A stretch of 5,449 nt of DNA. It comes from JBPOFM01 sp038259855. GTDB lineage: Bacteria > Bacteroidota > Bacteroidia > Flavobacteriales > Flavobacteriaceae. Numbering within the stretch: the first letter of the stretch is position 1; every line of letters starts with the position of its first letter. The notes beneath the pieces are model-generated. The model did no database searches and had not been told where the DNA came from. It saw only the letters and a list, made by a program, of their open reading frames with translations. This document shows positions 1 to 5,390 of the stretch, piece by piece. The position numbers and the translations under genes were made by a program. The stretch is taken from the NCBI GenBank assembly GCA_038259855.1, contig JBBSOJ010000227.1:1-5449 (forward strand), given 5' to 3'.

Positions 1-84
1 AATAGACGTCCAGATTACATCGAAGCTTTTTTTAAGGTCATAAACTGGAATGAAGTTGAAAGACGTTATGCAGAGGCAAAATAA
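1..84 (+). CDS. Superoxide dismutase (Fe/Mn family), C-terminal end only
   Basis: The window opens inside a plus-strand reading frame that ends at TAA 82-84. The 27 visible residues begin NRRPDYIEAFFKVINWNEVE and end RRYAEAK. This is the typical C-terminal helix of the Fe/Mn superoxide dismutase family, in which (N)xRPxYIxAFxxxINWxxVxxRY is well conserved. The enzyme converts superoxide to hydrogen peroxide and oxygen, usually in the cytoplasm. The metal ligands lie upstream of the window, so iron versus manganese cannot be decided and no sodA/sodB symbol is given. The gene is convergent with purF, and its transcript probably ends at the hairpin at 139-168. The family call is from recognition of the C-terminal motif only. 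Confidence 0.88.
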   Translation, partial: NRRPDYIEAFFKVINWNEVERRYAEAK

Positions 85-138
85 GCCTTTTTGGACATTG
101 TAAGGAAGACTTTAATCTTCCGATACTATATATGAATT

Positions 139-168
139 GAGCGAATCCAAAAGGTTCGCTCTTTTTTT
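139..168 (+). terminator. Intrinsic terminator of the superoxide dismutase gene
   Basis: GAGCGAA (139-145) pairs with TTCGCTC (155-161) and is followed by seven T (162-168). The 9-base loop TCCAAAAGG can add CC/GG pairs. It lies 54 bases after the sod stop codon. A weaker 6-bp hairpin, GGAAGA/TCTTCC (104-109 with 116-121), precedes it without a T run. Confidence 0.85.
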
Positions 169-239
169 GTAATGTGCCGAAACTGTCTTAAAGTTTATAA
201 CGTTATTAACTAACGGTAAAAGCGACATGGTCAGAAATG

Positions 240-311
240 AAAAAAGGTGAACAGATGTTCACCTTTTTTGCCCCAAATCTACCATAAACTTAACCTACTT
301 ATGTTATGGTG
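240..311 (-). ncRNA. Candidate small RNA, copy 1 (about 72 nt, unrecognised family)
   Basis: Read on the minus strand, a TATATTTG box (322-315) is followed three bases later by CACCATAACATAAG, the likely transcript start at about 310-311. The predicted RNA then has a 5' hairpin (ACCATAA with TTATGGT, 7 bp), a single-stranded linker AGATTTGGGGC and A6. It ends in an 8-bp terminator stem GGTGAACA/TGTTCACC with T6 (245-240). This is a complete promoter-RNA-terminator unit. The repeat's identity to copy 2 ends within a base of the predicted start, as expected if the transcript is what is conserved. I do not recognise the family. The alternative is that the unit is only a bidirectional terminator between convergent genes. 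The linker could be an antisense seed, but that is inference. Confidence 0.55.
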
Positions 312-312
312 A
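240..312. repeat. Direct repeat copy 1 of a two-copy structured unit
   Basis: This copy is 73 bases long. It comprises an A6 tract, the inverted repeat GGTGAACAGATGTTCACC (246-263), a T6 tract, the linker GCCCCAAATCT (270-280), then ACCATAA (281-287) and TTATGGT (304-310), which are complementary. It matches 505-579 with two substitutions (T248/C514 and A286/G553) and a one-base length difference in each of the A and T tracts. Similarity stops abruptly on both sides. Confidence 0.95.
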
Positions 313-314
313 CA

Positions 315-343
315 CAAATATAAAGTGACTATCTTCTTTTCAA
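315..343 (-). promoter_or_regulatory. Candidate promoter of small RNA copy 1
   Basis: Minus-strand TATATTTG (322-315) is a full match to the Bacteroidota -7 element TAnnTTTG. A TTG (343-341) lies 18 bases upstream, as expected for the -33 element. The box lies just outside the duplicated unit and no protein gene follows it. Confidence 0.5.
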
Positions 344-504
344 TACATTTATTAGACAAACGACTAATAAATTAGGCTAAAAGAATTAATAGCGCGAATT
401 TTCTACCGAAATCGGGTATAATATTTGATTTAGATTACAATAAAAACCATATGAGCCGATGTTTGTTGAATAGATTTCTATAAAAACCGTTCATTTTTTT
501 CCAT

Positions 505-578
505 AAAAAAAGGCGAACAGATGTTCACCTTTTTTTGCCCCAAATCTACCATGAACTTAACCTACTTATGTTATGGTG
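505..578 (-). ncRNA. Candidate small RNA, copy 2 (about 74 nt, unrecognised family)
   Basis: The architecture and orientation match copy 1. The promoter-like box here is TACATTAG (589-582), one base off TAnnTTTG, at exactly the same distance from CACCATAAC. In the minus-strand RNA the terminator stem is GGTGAACA/TGTTCGCC, where the substitution gives a U-G wobble and keeps the helix; on the plus strand it would be a C-A mismatch. The 5' stem shows the reverse: A-C in the minus RNA but G-U in the plus RNA. The substitution evidence on strand is therefore mixed, and the promoter boxes are the main argument for the minus strand. This copy could also act as the terminator for purF read-through. 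Confidence 0.5.
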
Positions 579-579
579 A
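505..579. repeat. Direct repeat copy 2 of the same structured unit
   Basis: This copy is 75 bases long. It has an A7 tract, GGCGAACAGATGTTCACC (512-529), T7, the identical linker (537-547), ACCATGA (548-554) and TTATGGT (571-577). The orientation matches copy 1, and the two copies start 265 bases apart. No terminal inverted repeats, target duplication or transposase frame accompany either copy, so a mobile origin is not shown. Confidence 0.95.
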
Positions 580-581
580 GT

Positions 582-589
582 CTAATGTA
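582..589 (-). promoter_or_regulatory. Candidate -7 box of small RNA copy 2
   Basis: Minus-strand TACATTAG matches TAnnTTTG at five of the six defined bases. It is placed in perfect register with the copy 1 box relative to CACCATAAC, although the surrounding bases are not conserved. No clear TTG lies at the -33 distance. Confidence 0.35.
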
Positions 590-630
590 GATTGAATTTA
601 CCTAACCACAGGAAACTATTAGATAAAAAG

Positions 631-664
631 CAAATATATCCGATATAATGCATTTTATATGCAA
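631..664 (-). promoter_or_regulatory. Alternative upstream promoter for small RNA copy 2
   Basis: Minus-strand TATATTTG (638-631) is a full -7 match. The nearest TTG (664-662) is 23 bases upstream, at the long end of accepted spacing. A transcript from here would start near 627 and end at the copy 2 terminator, giving about 120 nt. The region is so AT-rich that a chance match is possible. Confidence 0.25.
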
Positions 665-704
665 TGACTTTAGATCACTTGATCAGAAAATGATAATGTG
701 TTGA

Positions 705-2603
705 TTAGTAAGCTCTTTCGTCATTACCTTCATAAAAATTAATGAATGCTTTATTCACAACTCGATTACCGCCAACCGTCGGATAATCACCTGTAAAATA
801 CCAGTCTCCAAGATTTTTTGGACATGCCTTGTGGAGGTTCTCTACCGTTTGGAAAATAGCTTTGACCTCCGCCTTTACGCTTGTATCAGAGATCAGTTCT
901 CCAATTTTATCCGAAACTTGCTCAACTGTAAATTCTTGATACAAATCCTTAACATAATTACGAATGTCCTTGTCGGCTAAAGTCAGTTGGGCTTTACATT
1001 TATGATATACTTCATCAATTAAATGATACTTGTCGTTCTCTTTGAGCAATTCCAACATAGCCCTAAAAGCTATCAAACCTTCAAGACGAGCCATATCGAT
1101 ACCATAACAATCGGGATATCGTATTTGAGGTGCCGAGGACACAACGACTATCTTTTTGGGATGAAGTCGATCCATCATTTTGATGATACTTTTTTTCAAG
1201 GTTGTCCCTCTAACGATACTATCGTCAATGATGACCAAATTATCTGTCGGCTTTATGACGCCGTAAGTAATATCGTAGACGTGGGCCACCAAATCGTCTC
1301 TAGTGCTGTCTTCAGTGATAAAGGTTCGCAATTTCACATCCTTGATAGCAATTTTTTCTATTCTTGGTCTTTCGGAAAGTATATTAGTAATCTTTTCAGC
1401 AGAAAGCTTGCCGTTCCCTTCGAGTATAGCATCCGTTTTTTTCTTGTTCAAATGGGCTTCCACGGTTTCGATCATTCCGTAAAACGACGTTTCAGCGGTA
1501 TTGGGAATGTATGAAAATACTGTATTTTTAGTGTCAAAATCAATTTCTTCAAGAACTTTAGGCATGAGTAGTTTACCCAACATTTTCCGTTCCTGATAGA
1601 TTTCCGCATCACTTCCTCTAGAGAAATATATACGCTCAAACGAGCAAGCCTTGCGTTCTAAAGGCTCAATGATCTTATCGATGGAAGTCTTTCCGGATTT
1701 TTTGGTAATAATAGCATGTCCAGGGGCCAATTCCTTTACATCATCAAAATCAACATTAAATACTGTTTGGATAACAGGGCGTTCTGAAGCGACCACCACC
1801 ACTTCATCATCTTGGTAATAATAGGCAGGCCGTATGCCGGAAGGATCACGCAAAACAAATGAATCGCCGTGACCTAATAATCCGGCCATGACGTAACCGC
1901 CATCCCAATTTTTTGCAGCTCTTTTCAGAATTTTTGTAACGTTGAGACGGTCAGCTATGAGCGGCGTACACTCTACTTTAGAGTAGCCTTCCTTTTTTAG
2001 CTGCTTATACTTTTTTGCCACAGCATCATCCAAGAAATGTCCAATTTTCTCCATGATGGTAACTGTATCCGCTTTCTCTTTCGGATGTTGCCCTAGTGTG
2101 ACCAAACCATCAAAAAGCTCGGTGACGTTGGTCATGTTAAAGTTACCGGCAACAATAAGGTTCCGATGCATCCAATTATTCTGTCTCAAGAACGGGTGAA
2201 CACTTTCAACACTGTTTTTACCGAACGTCCCATAGCGCACGTGCCCTAACAAAAGTTCTCCGATGTATGGTATGTTTTTCTTCTGCAGGTCCACATTCTC
2301 TGTATATTCAGGATGCTCTAAAAGATCCTTATTGATACGTTCGTTGATCTGGGCAAAGATATCCTGAATTGGTTGCTGCGCCACAGAGCGTACGCGACTG
2401 ATATAACGCTCGCCAGGCGCTGTGTCTAATTTTATACTCGCAAAGCCCGCACCATCTTGGCCACGGTTGTGCTGCTTCTCCATCATTAAATACATCTTGT
2501 TGACACCGTAAAAGGCACTACCGTATTTTTCCTTATAAAATTCCAGAGGTTTTAAAAGTCGGATGAGGGCTATACCACACTCATGTTTTAATAGATCGCT
2601 CAT
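705..2603 (-). CDS. purF: Amidophosphoribosyltransferase (PurF)
   Basis: PurF catalyses the first committed step of de novo purine synthesis in the cytoplasm: PRPP, glutamine and water give 5-phosphoribosylamine, glutamate and pyrophosphate. The N-terminal class II glutaminase domain has HECGI with the probable nucleophile Cys9, RGQDGAG (48-54), HVRYGTFG (121-128), GNFN (153-156) and RDPSGIRP (252-259). The C-terminal phosphoribosyltransferase domain has FERIYFSRGSD (322-332), the PRPP loop VIIDDSIVRGTT (457-468) and APQIRYPDCYGIDM (491-504). Cys9 implies removal of an eight-residue propeptide, as known for the Bacillus-type enzyme. At 632 residues it is longer than the roughly 500-residue enterobacterial form, with extra sequence around 84-112, around 380-430 and after about 520; no break is seen. 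The ATG is at 2603-2601. It lies downstream of the PfkB kinase gene across a terminator, with no clear promoter of its own. Confidence 0.97.
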   Translation of the reverse strand: MSDLLKHECGIALIRLLKPLEFYKEKYGSAFYGVNKMYLMMEKQHNRGQDGAGFASIKLDTAPGERYISRVRSVAQQPIQDIFAQINERINKDLLEHPEYTENVDLQKKNIPYIGELLLGHVRYGTFGKNSVESVHPFLRQNNWMHRNLIVAGNFNMTNVTELFDGLVTLGQHPKEKADTVTIMEKIGHFLDDAVAKKYKQLKKEGYSKVECTPLIADRLNVTKILKRAAKNWDGGYVMAGLLGHGDSFVLRDPSGIRPAYYYQDDEVVVVASERPVIQTVFNVDFDDVKELAPGHAIITKKSGKTSIDKIIEPLERKACSFERIYFSRGSDAEIYQERKMLGKLLMPKVLEEIDFDTKNTVFSYIPNTAETSFYGMIETVEAHLNKKKTDAILEGNGKLSAEKITNILSERPRIEKIAIKDVKLRTFITEDSTRDDLVAHVYDITYGVIKPTDNLVIIDDSIVRGTTLKKSIIKMMDRLHPKKIVVVSSAPQIRYPDCYGIDMARLEGLIAFRAMLELLKENDKYHLIDEVYHKCKAQLTLADKDIRNYVKDLYQEFTVEQVSDKIGELISDTSVKAEVKAIFQTVENLHKACPKNLGDWYFTGDYPTVGGNRVVNKAFINFYEGNDERAY

Positions 2604-2626
2604 TGAAGCTTATTTATAGTTCGATT

Positions 2627-2652
2627 AAAAAACGCGCTCAAATTGAGCGCGT
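2627..2652 (-). terminator. Strong intrinsic terminator between the PfkB kinase gene and purF
   Basis: ACGCGCTCAA (2632-2641) and TTGAGCGCGT (2643-2652) form a perfect 10-base inverted repeat around one base. On the minus strand it is followed by a T6 run (2632-2627 region). There is no T run on the plus side, so it is directional. It starts four bases after the kinase stop codon and ends 23 bases before the purF start codon. Confidence 0.88.
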
Positions 2653-2656
2653 AGAT

Positions 2657-3583
2657 TTATACTGATTTAATTTCAAATTGTGTCAATTGCTTGAATTCCT
2701 GTAAGCGTTCATGCACTTCTTCACGTTTTAATTTCTTCATACGCTCGGTACCGAATTTTTCAACACAGAAGGATGCCAAAGTAGATCCATAGATCACAGC
2801 ATTCTTCATATTCTCAAAGGAGTAATCCTGCGTTTTTGCTAAATAACCTGCAAATCCACCAGCGAAAGTGTCTCCTGCTCCGGTAGGATCAAAAACTTCT
2901 TCCAATGGTAAGGCTGGTGCGTAAAAAATATGACTGTTGTGGAATAACAAGGCTCCATGTTCACCCTTCTTTATCACTACATATTTCGGGCCCATAGTAT
3001 GGATTTTACGAGCGGCAACTACCAATGAATATTCGCCAGTCAATTGACGAGCCTCCTCATCATTAATTGTAATGACATCCGCTTTTTTGATGACTGCTTT
3101 CAAATCTTCCAAAGCACAATCCATCCAAAAATTCATGGTATCCAATATAACCATTTTCGGTTTTTTTGTCATCTGCTCTAAAACACCCATTTGAACCATT
3201 GGGTGCAAATTTCCAAGCATTACCACATCCGCGTCTTTATAAGCATCTGGCACTATAGGATTGAAATCTGCAAGCACATTCAATTCTGTTGCAAGCGTAT
3301 CACGCGTGTTCATATCATTGTGATACTTTCCGCTCCAGAAAAAAGTTTTTCCTTCTTTTACGATTTCTATTCCAGAGATATCAATATGCTTGTCTGATAA
3401 TAAATCTAAATATTCCTGTGGAAAATCACCACCGACAACTGACACAGCAGCTGCATCGACCTCAAACTGTGATGCTGCCAAACCTATGAAAGTCGCTGCT
3501 CCACCTAATATTTTATCTGTTTTTCCGAAAGGCGTTTCTATCGCATCAAAAGCGACAGTTCCTACGATTACCAATTTACTCAT
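2657..3583 (-). CDS. PfkB-family carbohydrate/nucleoside kinase, substrate unknown
   Basis: This is a ribokinase-fold (PfkB) kinase of 308 residues, normal length for the family, using ATP to phosphorylate a sugar or nucleoside hydroxyl. Visible family features are the N-terminal strand KLVIVGTVAFDAIETP (3-18), the substrate-side GGAA (27-30), DTMNFWMD (148-155), TINDEEA (172-178), VVIKKGEHGA (202-211) and the ATP/anion-hole signature DPTGAGDTFAGG (232-243), with Asp238 as expected catalytic base. No signal peptide or membrane segment is seen, so it should be cytoplasmic. The substrate cannot be assigned. The position between purN and purF suggests a ribose or nucleoside link to purine metabolism, but that is inference. 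ATG (3583-3581) follows a TATATTTG box with a leader of about 17 bases, and the gene ends in its own terminator. Confidence 0.93.
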   Translation of the reverse strand: MSKLVIVGTVAFDAIETPFGKTDKILGGAATFIGLAASQFEVDAAAVSVVGGDFPQEYLDLLSDKHIDISGIEIVKEGKTFFWSGKYHNDMNTRDTLATELNVLADFNPIVPDAYKDADVVMLGNLHPMVQMGVLEQMTKKPKMVILDTMNFWMDCALEDLKAVIKKADVITINDEEARQLTGEYSLVVAARKIHTMGPKYVVIKKGEHGALLFHNSHIFYAPALPLEEVFDPTGAGDTFAGGFAGYLAKTQDYSFENMKNAVIYGSTLASFCVEKFGTERMKKLKREEVHERLQEFKQLTQFEIKSV

Positions 3584-3603
3584 GTTTAGGTTTAAAATTC
3601 GTG

Positions 3604-3611
3604 CAAATATA
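3604..3611 (-). promoter_or_regulatory. -7 promoter element of the PfkB kinase gene
   Basis: Minus-strand TATATTTG followed by C is a full match to the Bacteroidota -7 consensus. It lies in the 54-base gap after the RNase H gene, 20 bases before the kinase ATG. No good TTTG is present at the -33 distance. It suggests the kinase gene can be transcribed separately from purN-rnhA. Confidence 0.6.
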
Positions 3612-3637
3612 AGATTTTTATACGGTAAAAAATGAAT

Positions 3638-4279
3638 TTATTTCCTTCCAAAATCTGCAGGAATCTCTCCCCAAGCTTTAGTTTCCCACTTTACAATTAT
3701 CGTTTTATAGGTGTTCGCCTTTAACCATGTGATGGCACGTTCAATCAATTCAAATAACTTCTCATTTTTAGCGGTACGGACCAATTTTGTGTTACAGGTT
3801 TTCTTTCTGACCCAACTCATGGCTATTTTAGAATCGGTATAAAGGATGCGGTCACTATCATTATTCTTAAGCAATGCAAGCCCATGGACGAGCGCCAGAA
3901 ATTCCCCGATGTTATTAGTGCCCTCGGGAAAAGGCCCTTGAGAAAAAAGTTGGTTTTTCGTTTTGGTATCAACACCTCGATATTCCATTACGCCAGGATT
4001 TCCACTCGAAGCAGCATCGACAGAAATAGAATTATAATTTGGCTGTCCTATTTTTTGAAGCTGTGAGTTTGAGAGTCCACTTGTGAATTTTTTTGATTTC
4101 CCAATATAATCGAAGTAATTGCCTTTAAGTGCTTTTTTAGCAGCATCGAACGTCTCAAATGATTTGTATTGTGCGCCCTCAAAATTTTTGATTTGAGCTT
4201 TGCAGTCGTCCCATTTTTCAAATACACCCGATTTGTGACCTTTCCAGACGGTGTAGTATTTTTTCTTTTTTTTTGACAC
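3638..4279 (-). CDS. rnhA: RNase HI with N-terminal viroplasmin/hybrid-binding domain
   Basis: The enzyme cuts the RNA strand of RNA:DNA hybrids, for example R-loops and replication primers. The 213 residues hold two domains. Residues 8-51 (YYTVWKGHKSGVFEKWDDCK, then AQYKSFETFDAAKKAL) are a viroplasmin/RNase H1 hybrid-binding domain. A Lys/Ser-rich linker follows, then an RNase H fold from about 84. The metal-binding acidic set is visible: Asp88 in SVDAASSGNPG, Glu126 in TNNIGEFLAL, Asp149 in LYTDSKIA and Asp209 near the C-terminus in EIPADFGRK. The start codon is GTG (4279-4277), since no in-frame ATG occurs before codon 98, inside the catalytic domain. It begins 25 bases after the purN stop and is probably co-transcribed with it. 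A run of nine A in the RNA directly after the second codon encodes part of KKKKK. Confidence 0.93.
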   Translation of the reverse strand: MSKKKKKYYTVWKGHKSGVFEKWDDCKAQIKNFEGAQYKSFETFDAAKKALKGNYFDYIGKSKKFTSGLSNSQLQKIGQPNYNSISVDAASSGNPGVMEYRGVDTKTKNQLFSQGPFPEGTNNIGEFLALVHGLALLKNNDSDRILYTDSKIAMSWVRKKTCNTKLVRTAKNEKLFELIERAITWLKANTYKTIIVKWETKAWGEIPADFGRK

Positions 4280-4297
4280 GACTTTATTTTGACACGA
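4271..4297. repeat. Duplicated 11-base element at the RNase H start codon
   Basis: TTTTGACACGA occurs at 4271-4281 and again at 4287-4297, 16 bases apart. On the minus strand each reads TCGTGTCAAAA, so each carries a possible GTG start. Only the downstream GTG is in frame with RNase H; the upstream one meets TAA after two more codons. Confidence 0.8.
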
Positions 4298-4304
4298 ATT
4301 TTAC

Positions 4305-5207
4305 CTAATTATTTTTTCTCAACCATTCTCTCACATAGTCATCATTGTATTTATACCATTGGTTGGAAATTGCATAAGAAAATCCGTTTTTATCAATTTG
4401 ATACTTCCAAGACCACCTATTGTTGTTTGTATAAATAATAGCTTCTCTCTTTTTTATTTTATCTAAATTATTTGGGACTTTAATCAATATTGGAAAGTTG
4501 TTATTGAAAGTTTTTTTACTAAAATCTTTGTCACAATATCTTTGAAGTTCTTCTTCGGTAAGTTCTTTTAAAACGGAATAAATCTTTTTTTGAATTTCAG
4601 TATTTGAATAGATTCTATTTTGGAATTTGGAATTTGGAATTTTCTTTTTTAGTAATTCCTCCACTACTTTCGGAAAATGCGCCATCTCTAAAGCATGTAT
4701 TTTTTTAGCAACATCTTCTGCGGTATCAGTGGAGTCGACAGCACAAGTCGCCTGAAAAATAATGGCGCCTTCGTCATAATGCTCATTTACAAAATGAATG
4801 GTTATGCCGGTTTCGCGCTCTTCATTCATTACAACAGCCTCATGAACAAAGCTACCGTACATTCCTTTTCCTCCATATTTTGGCAATAGAGCCGGGTGGA
4901 TGTTAATGACTATACCCGGAAATTCTTTTAAAATGAATTCAGGAAATTTCCATAAAAACCCTGCCAAAACAATCAAATCGGGATTGTTAGCCTTTAAAAT
5001 ATTGAGAACGTCGTTGCTTTTTGAGAAGGCAACTCTATTAAAAGATAAAGCACTAACATCTAGATTTTTGGCCCTCTCTAAAACTTTGGCATGAGGATTG
5101 TTGGTGAGCACCTGAATAACAGAACCAGTTTCTCTGTTGTGAAAAAACTTGATCAGATTTTCAGCATTAGTACCACTTCCGGACGCAAAAATTACAATAC
5201 GCTTCAT
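4305..5207 (-). CDS. purN: Phosphoribosylglycinamide formyltransferase (PurN) with unusual C-terminal extension
   Basis: PurN transfers a formyl group from 10-formyltetrahydrofolate to GAR in the third step of purine synthesis, in the cytoplasm. Residues 1 to about 188 are a complete PurN domain: ASGSGTN (8-14) for phosphate binding, LAGFLWKFP (81-89), NIHPALLPKYGGKGMYG (102-118) with catalytic Asn102 and His104, and HYDEGAI (143-149) with Asp145. The family usually ends near 190 residues; this protein has 300. From about Ile190 the frame runs through a GGAATTT tandem repeat into about 110 residues I do not recognise. These are rich in Lys, Asn and Tyr, with an aromatic segment RWSWKYQIDKNGFSYAISNQ (264-283) and an acidic/amphipathic stretch ELTEEELQRYCDKDF (215-229). 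Counted GC is about 26% there against about 39% in the core. ATG is at 5207-5205, divergent from acpP; no clear promoter was found. Confidence 0.95.
   Translation of the reverse strand: MKRIVIFASGSGTNAENLIKFFHNRETGSVIQVLTNNPHAKVLERAKNLDVSALSFNRVAFSKSNDVLNILKANNPDLIVLAGFLWKFPEFILKEFPGIVINIHPALLPKYGGKGMYGSFVHEAVVMNEERETGITIHFVNEHYDEGAIIFQATCAVDSTDTAEDVAKKIHALEMAHFPKVVEELLKKKIPNSKFQNRIYSNTEIQKKIYSVLKELTEEELQRYCDKDFSKKTFNNNFPILIKVPNNLDKIKKREAIIYTNNNRWSWKYQIDKNGFSYAISNQWYKYNDDYVREWLRKNN
4622..4642. repeat. Three tandem copies of GGAATTT at the PurN extension junction
   Basis: Three exact 7-base units (4622-4628, 4629-4635, 4636-4642) lie in frame inside the purN-like gene and encode IPNSKFQ on the minus strand. 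They sit exactly where the normal PurN domain ends and the low-GC extension begins. Confidence 0.95.
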
Positions 5208-5353
5208 TTACAGACATTCAGTTCTAGAAATTCCCAAAACAAAAAAAAGAATAATTATTAACAATTGGAAGGTAAAAAGGAAATACTTCAATGTATTTTC
5301 AGTAAATTACAAACACATTTGAAATTAACAATGGGTTTTAAAATAAAGTTTTT

Positions 5354-5361
5354 TATTTTTG
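5354..5361 (+). promoter_or_regulatory. -7 promoter element of acpP
   Basis: TATTTTTG followed by C matches TAnnTTTG at all defined bases, 29 bases before the acpP ATG. This gives a leader of roughly 25 bases. The only TTTG upstream (5318-5321) is 32 bases away, too far for a standard -33 element, so the upstream half is weak. Confidence 0.6.
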
Positions 5362-5390
5362 CCCTCAAATTAAACTTAAAATTTAAAATT

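Larger units (their letters stand above)
85..704. other. 620-base protein-free gap between convergent sod and purF
   Basis: No convincing protein gene is seen on either strand. The stretch holds the sod terminator (139-168) and two copies of a structured repeat read here as small RNAs (240-312, 505-579). Bases 313-504 between the copies and 590-704 towards purF are very AT-rich, and apart from the promoter-like boxes listed separately no further structure was convincing. No U-tract hairpin follows the purF stop directly. A purF transcript would first meet a terminator at repeat copy 2. Because both flanking genes end here, promoter-like boxes in the gap cannot serve sod or purF, which supports a non-coding RNA reading. 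Confidence 0.7.

Noticed and set aside
201..215. CGTTA/TAACG hairpin in the sod-purF gap
   Set aside because: It is a 5-bp AT-rich stem with no T tract or repeated copy, expected by chance.
240..579. CRISPR array or insertion sequence formed by the two repeats
   Set aside because: There are only two copies, 265 bases apart, with internal hairpins, no regular spacers, no transposase and no terminal inverted repeats or target duplication.
648..690. Small inverted repeats downstream of purF (TGCAT/ATGCA and GATCA/TGATC) as its terminator
   Set aside because: The stems are only 5 bp and no T run follows on the minus strand.
1023..1514. Open frame of 163 codons on the plus strand inside purF
   Set aside because: It lies wholly antisense within purF, whose motifs are intact throughout. 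The translation is rich in His, Phe, Ser and Ile with no recognisable domain, typical of a shadow frame.
2604..2660. Purine riboswitch upstream of purF
   Set aside because: The gap is 53 bases and is mostly taken by the terminator hairpin, so there is no room for an aptamer and no conserved purine-aptamer core is seen.
3191..3635. Three overlapping plus-strand open frames (60-81 codons) across the kinase gene
   Set aside because: They are antisense to a well supported kinase gene, overlap each other in different frames and show no domain.
3884..5094. Short plus-strand open frames antisense to the RNase H and purN genes
   Set aside because: They are about 60 codons each, with no promoter and no recognisable protein features; shadows of the real genes.
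5208..5353. Promoter for purN in the divergent gap
   Set aside because: TACATTGA-like and T-rich partial matches exist on the minus strand, but none has both a good -7 box and a TTG at proper spacing.
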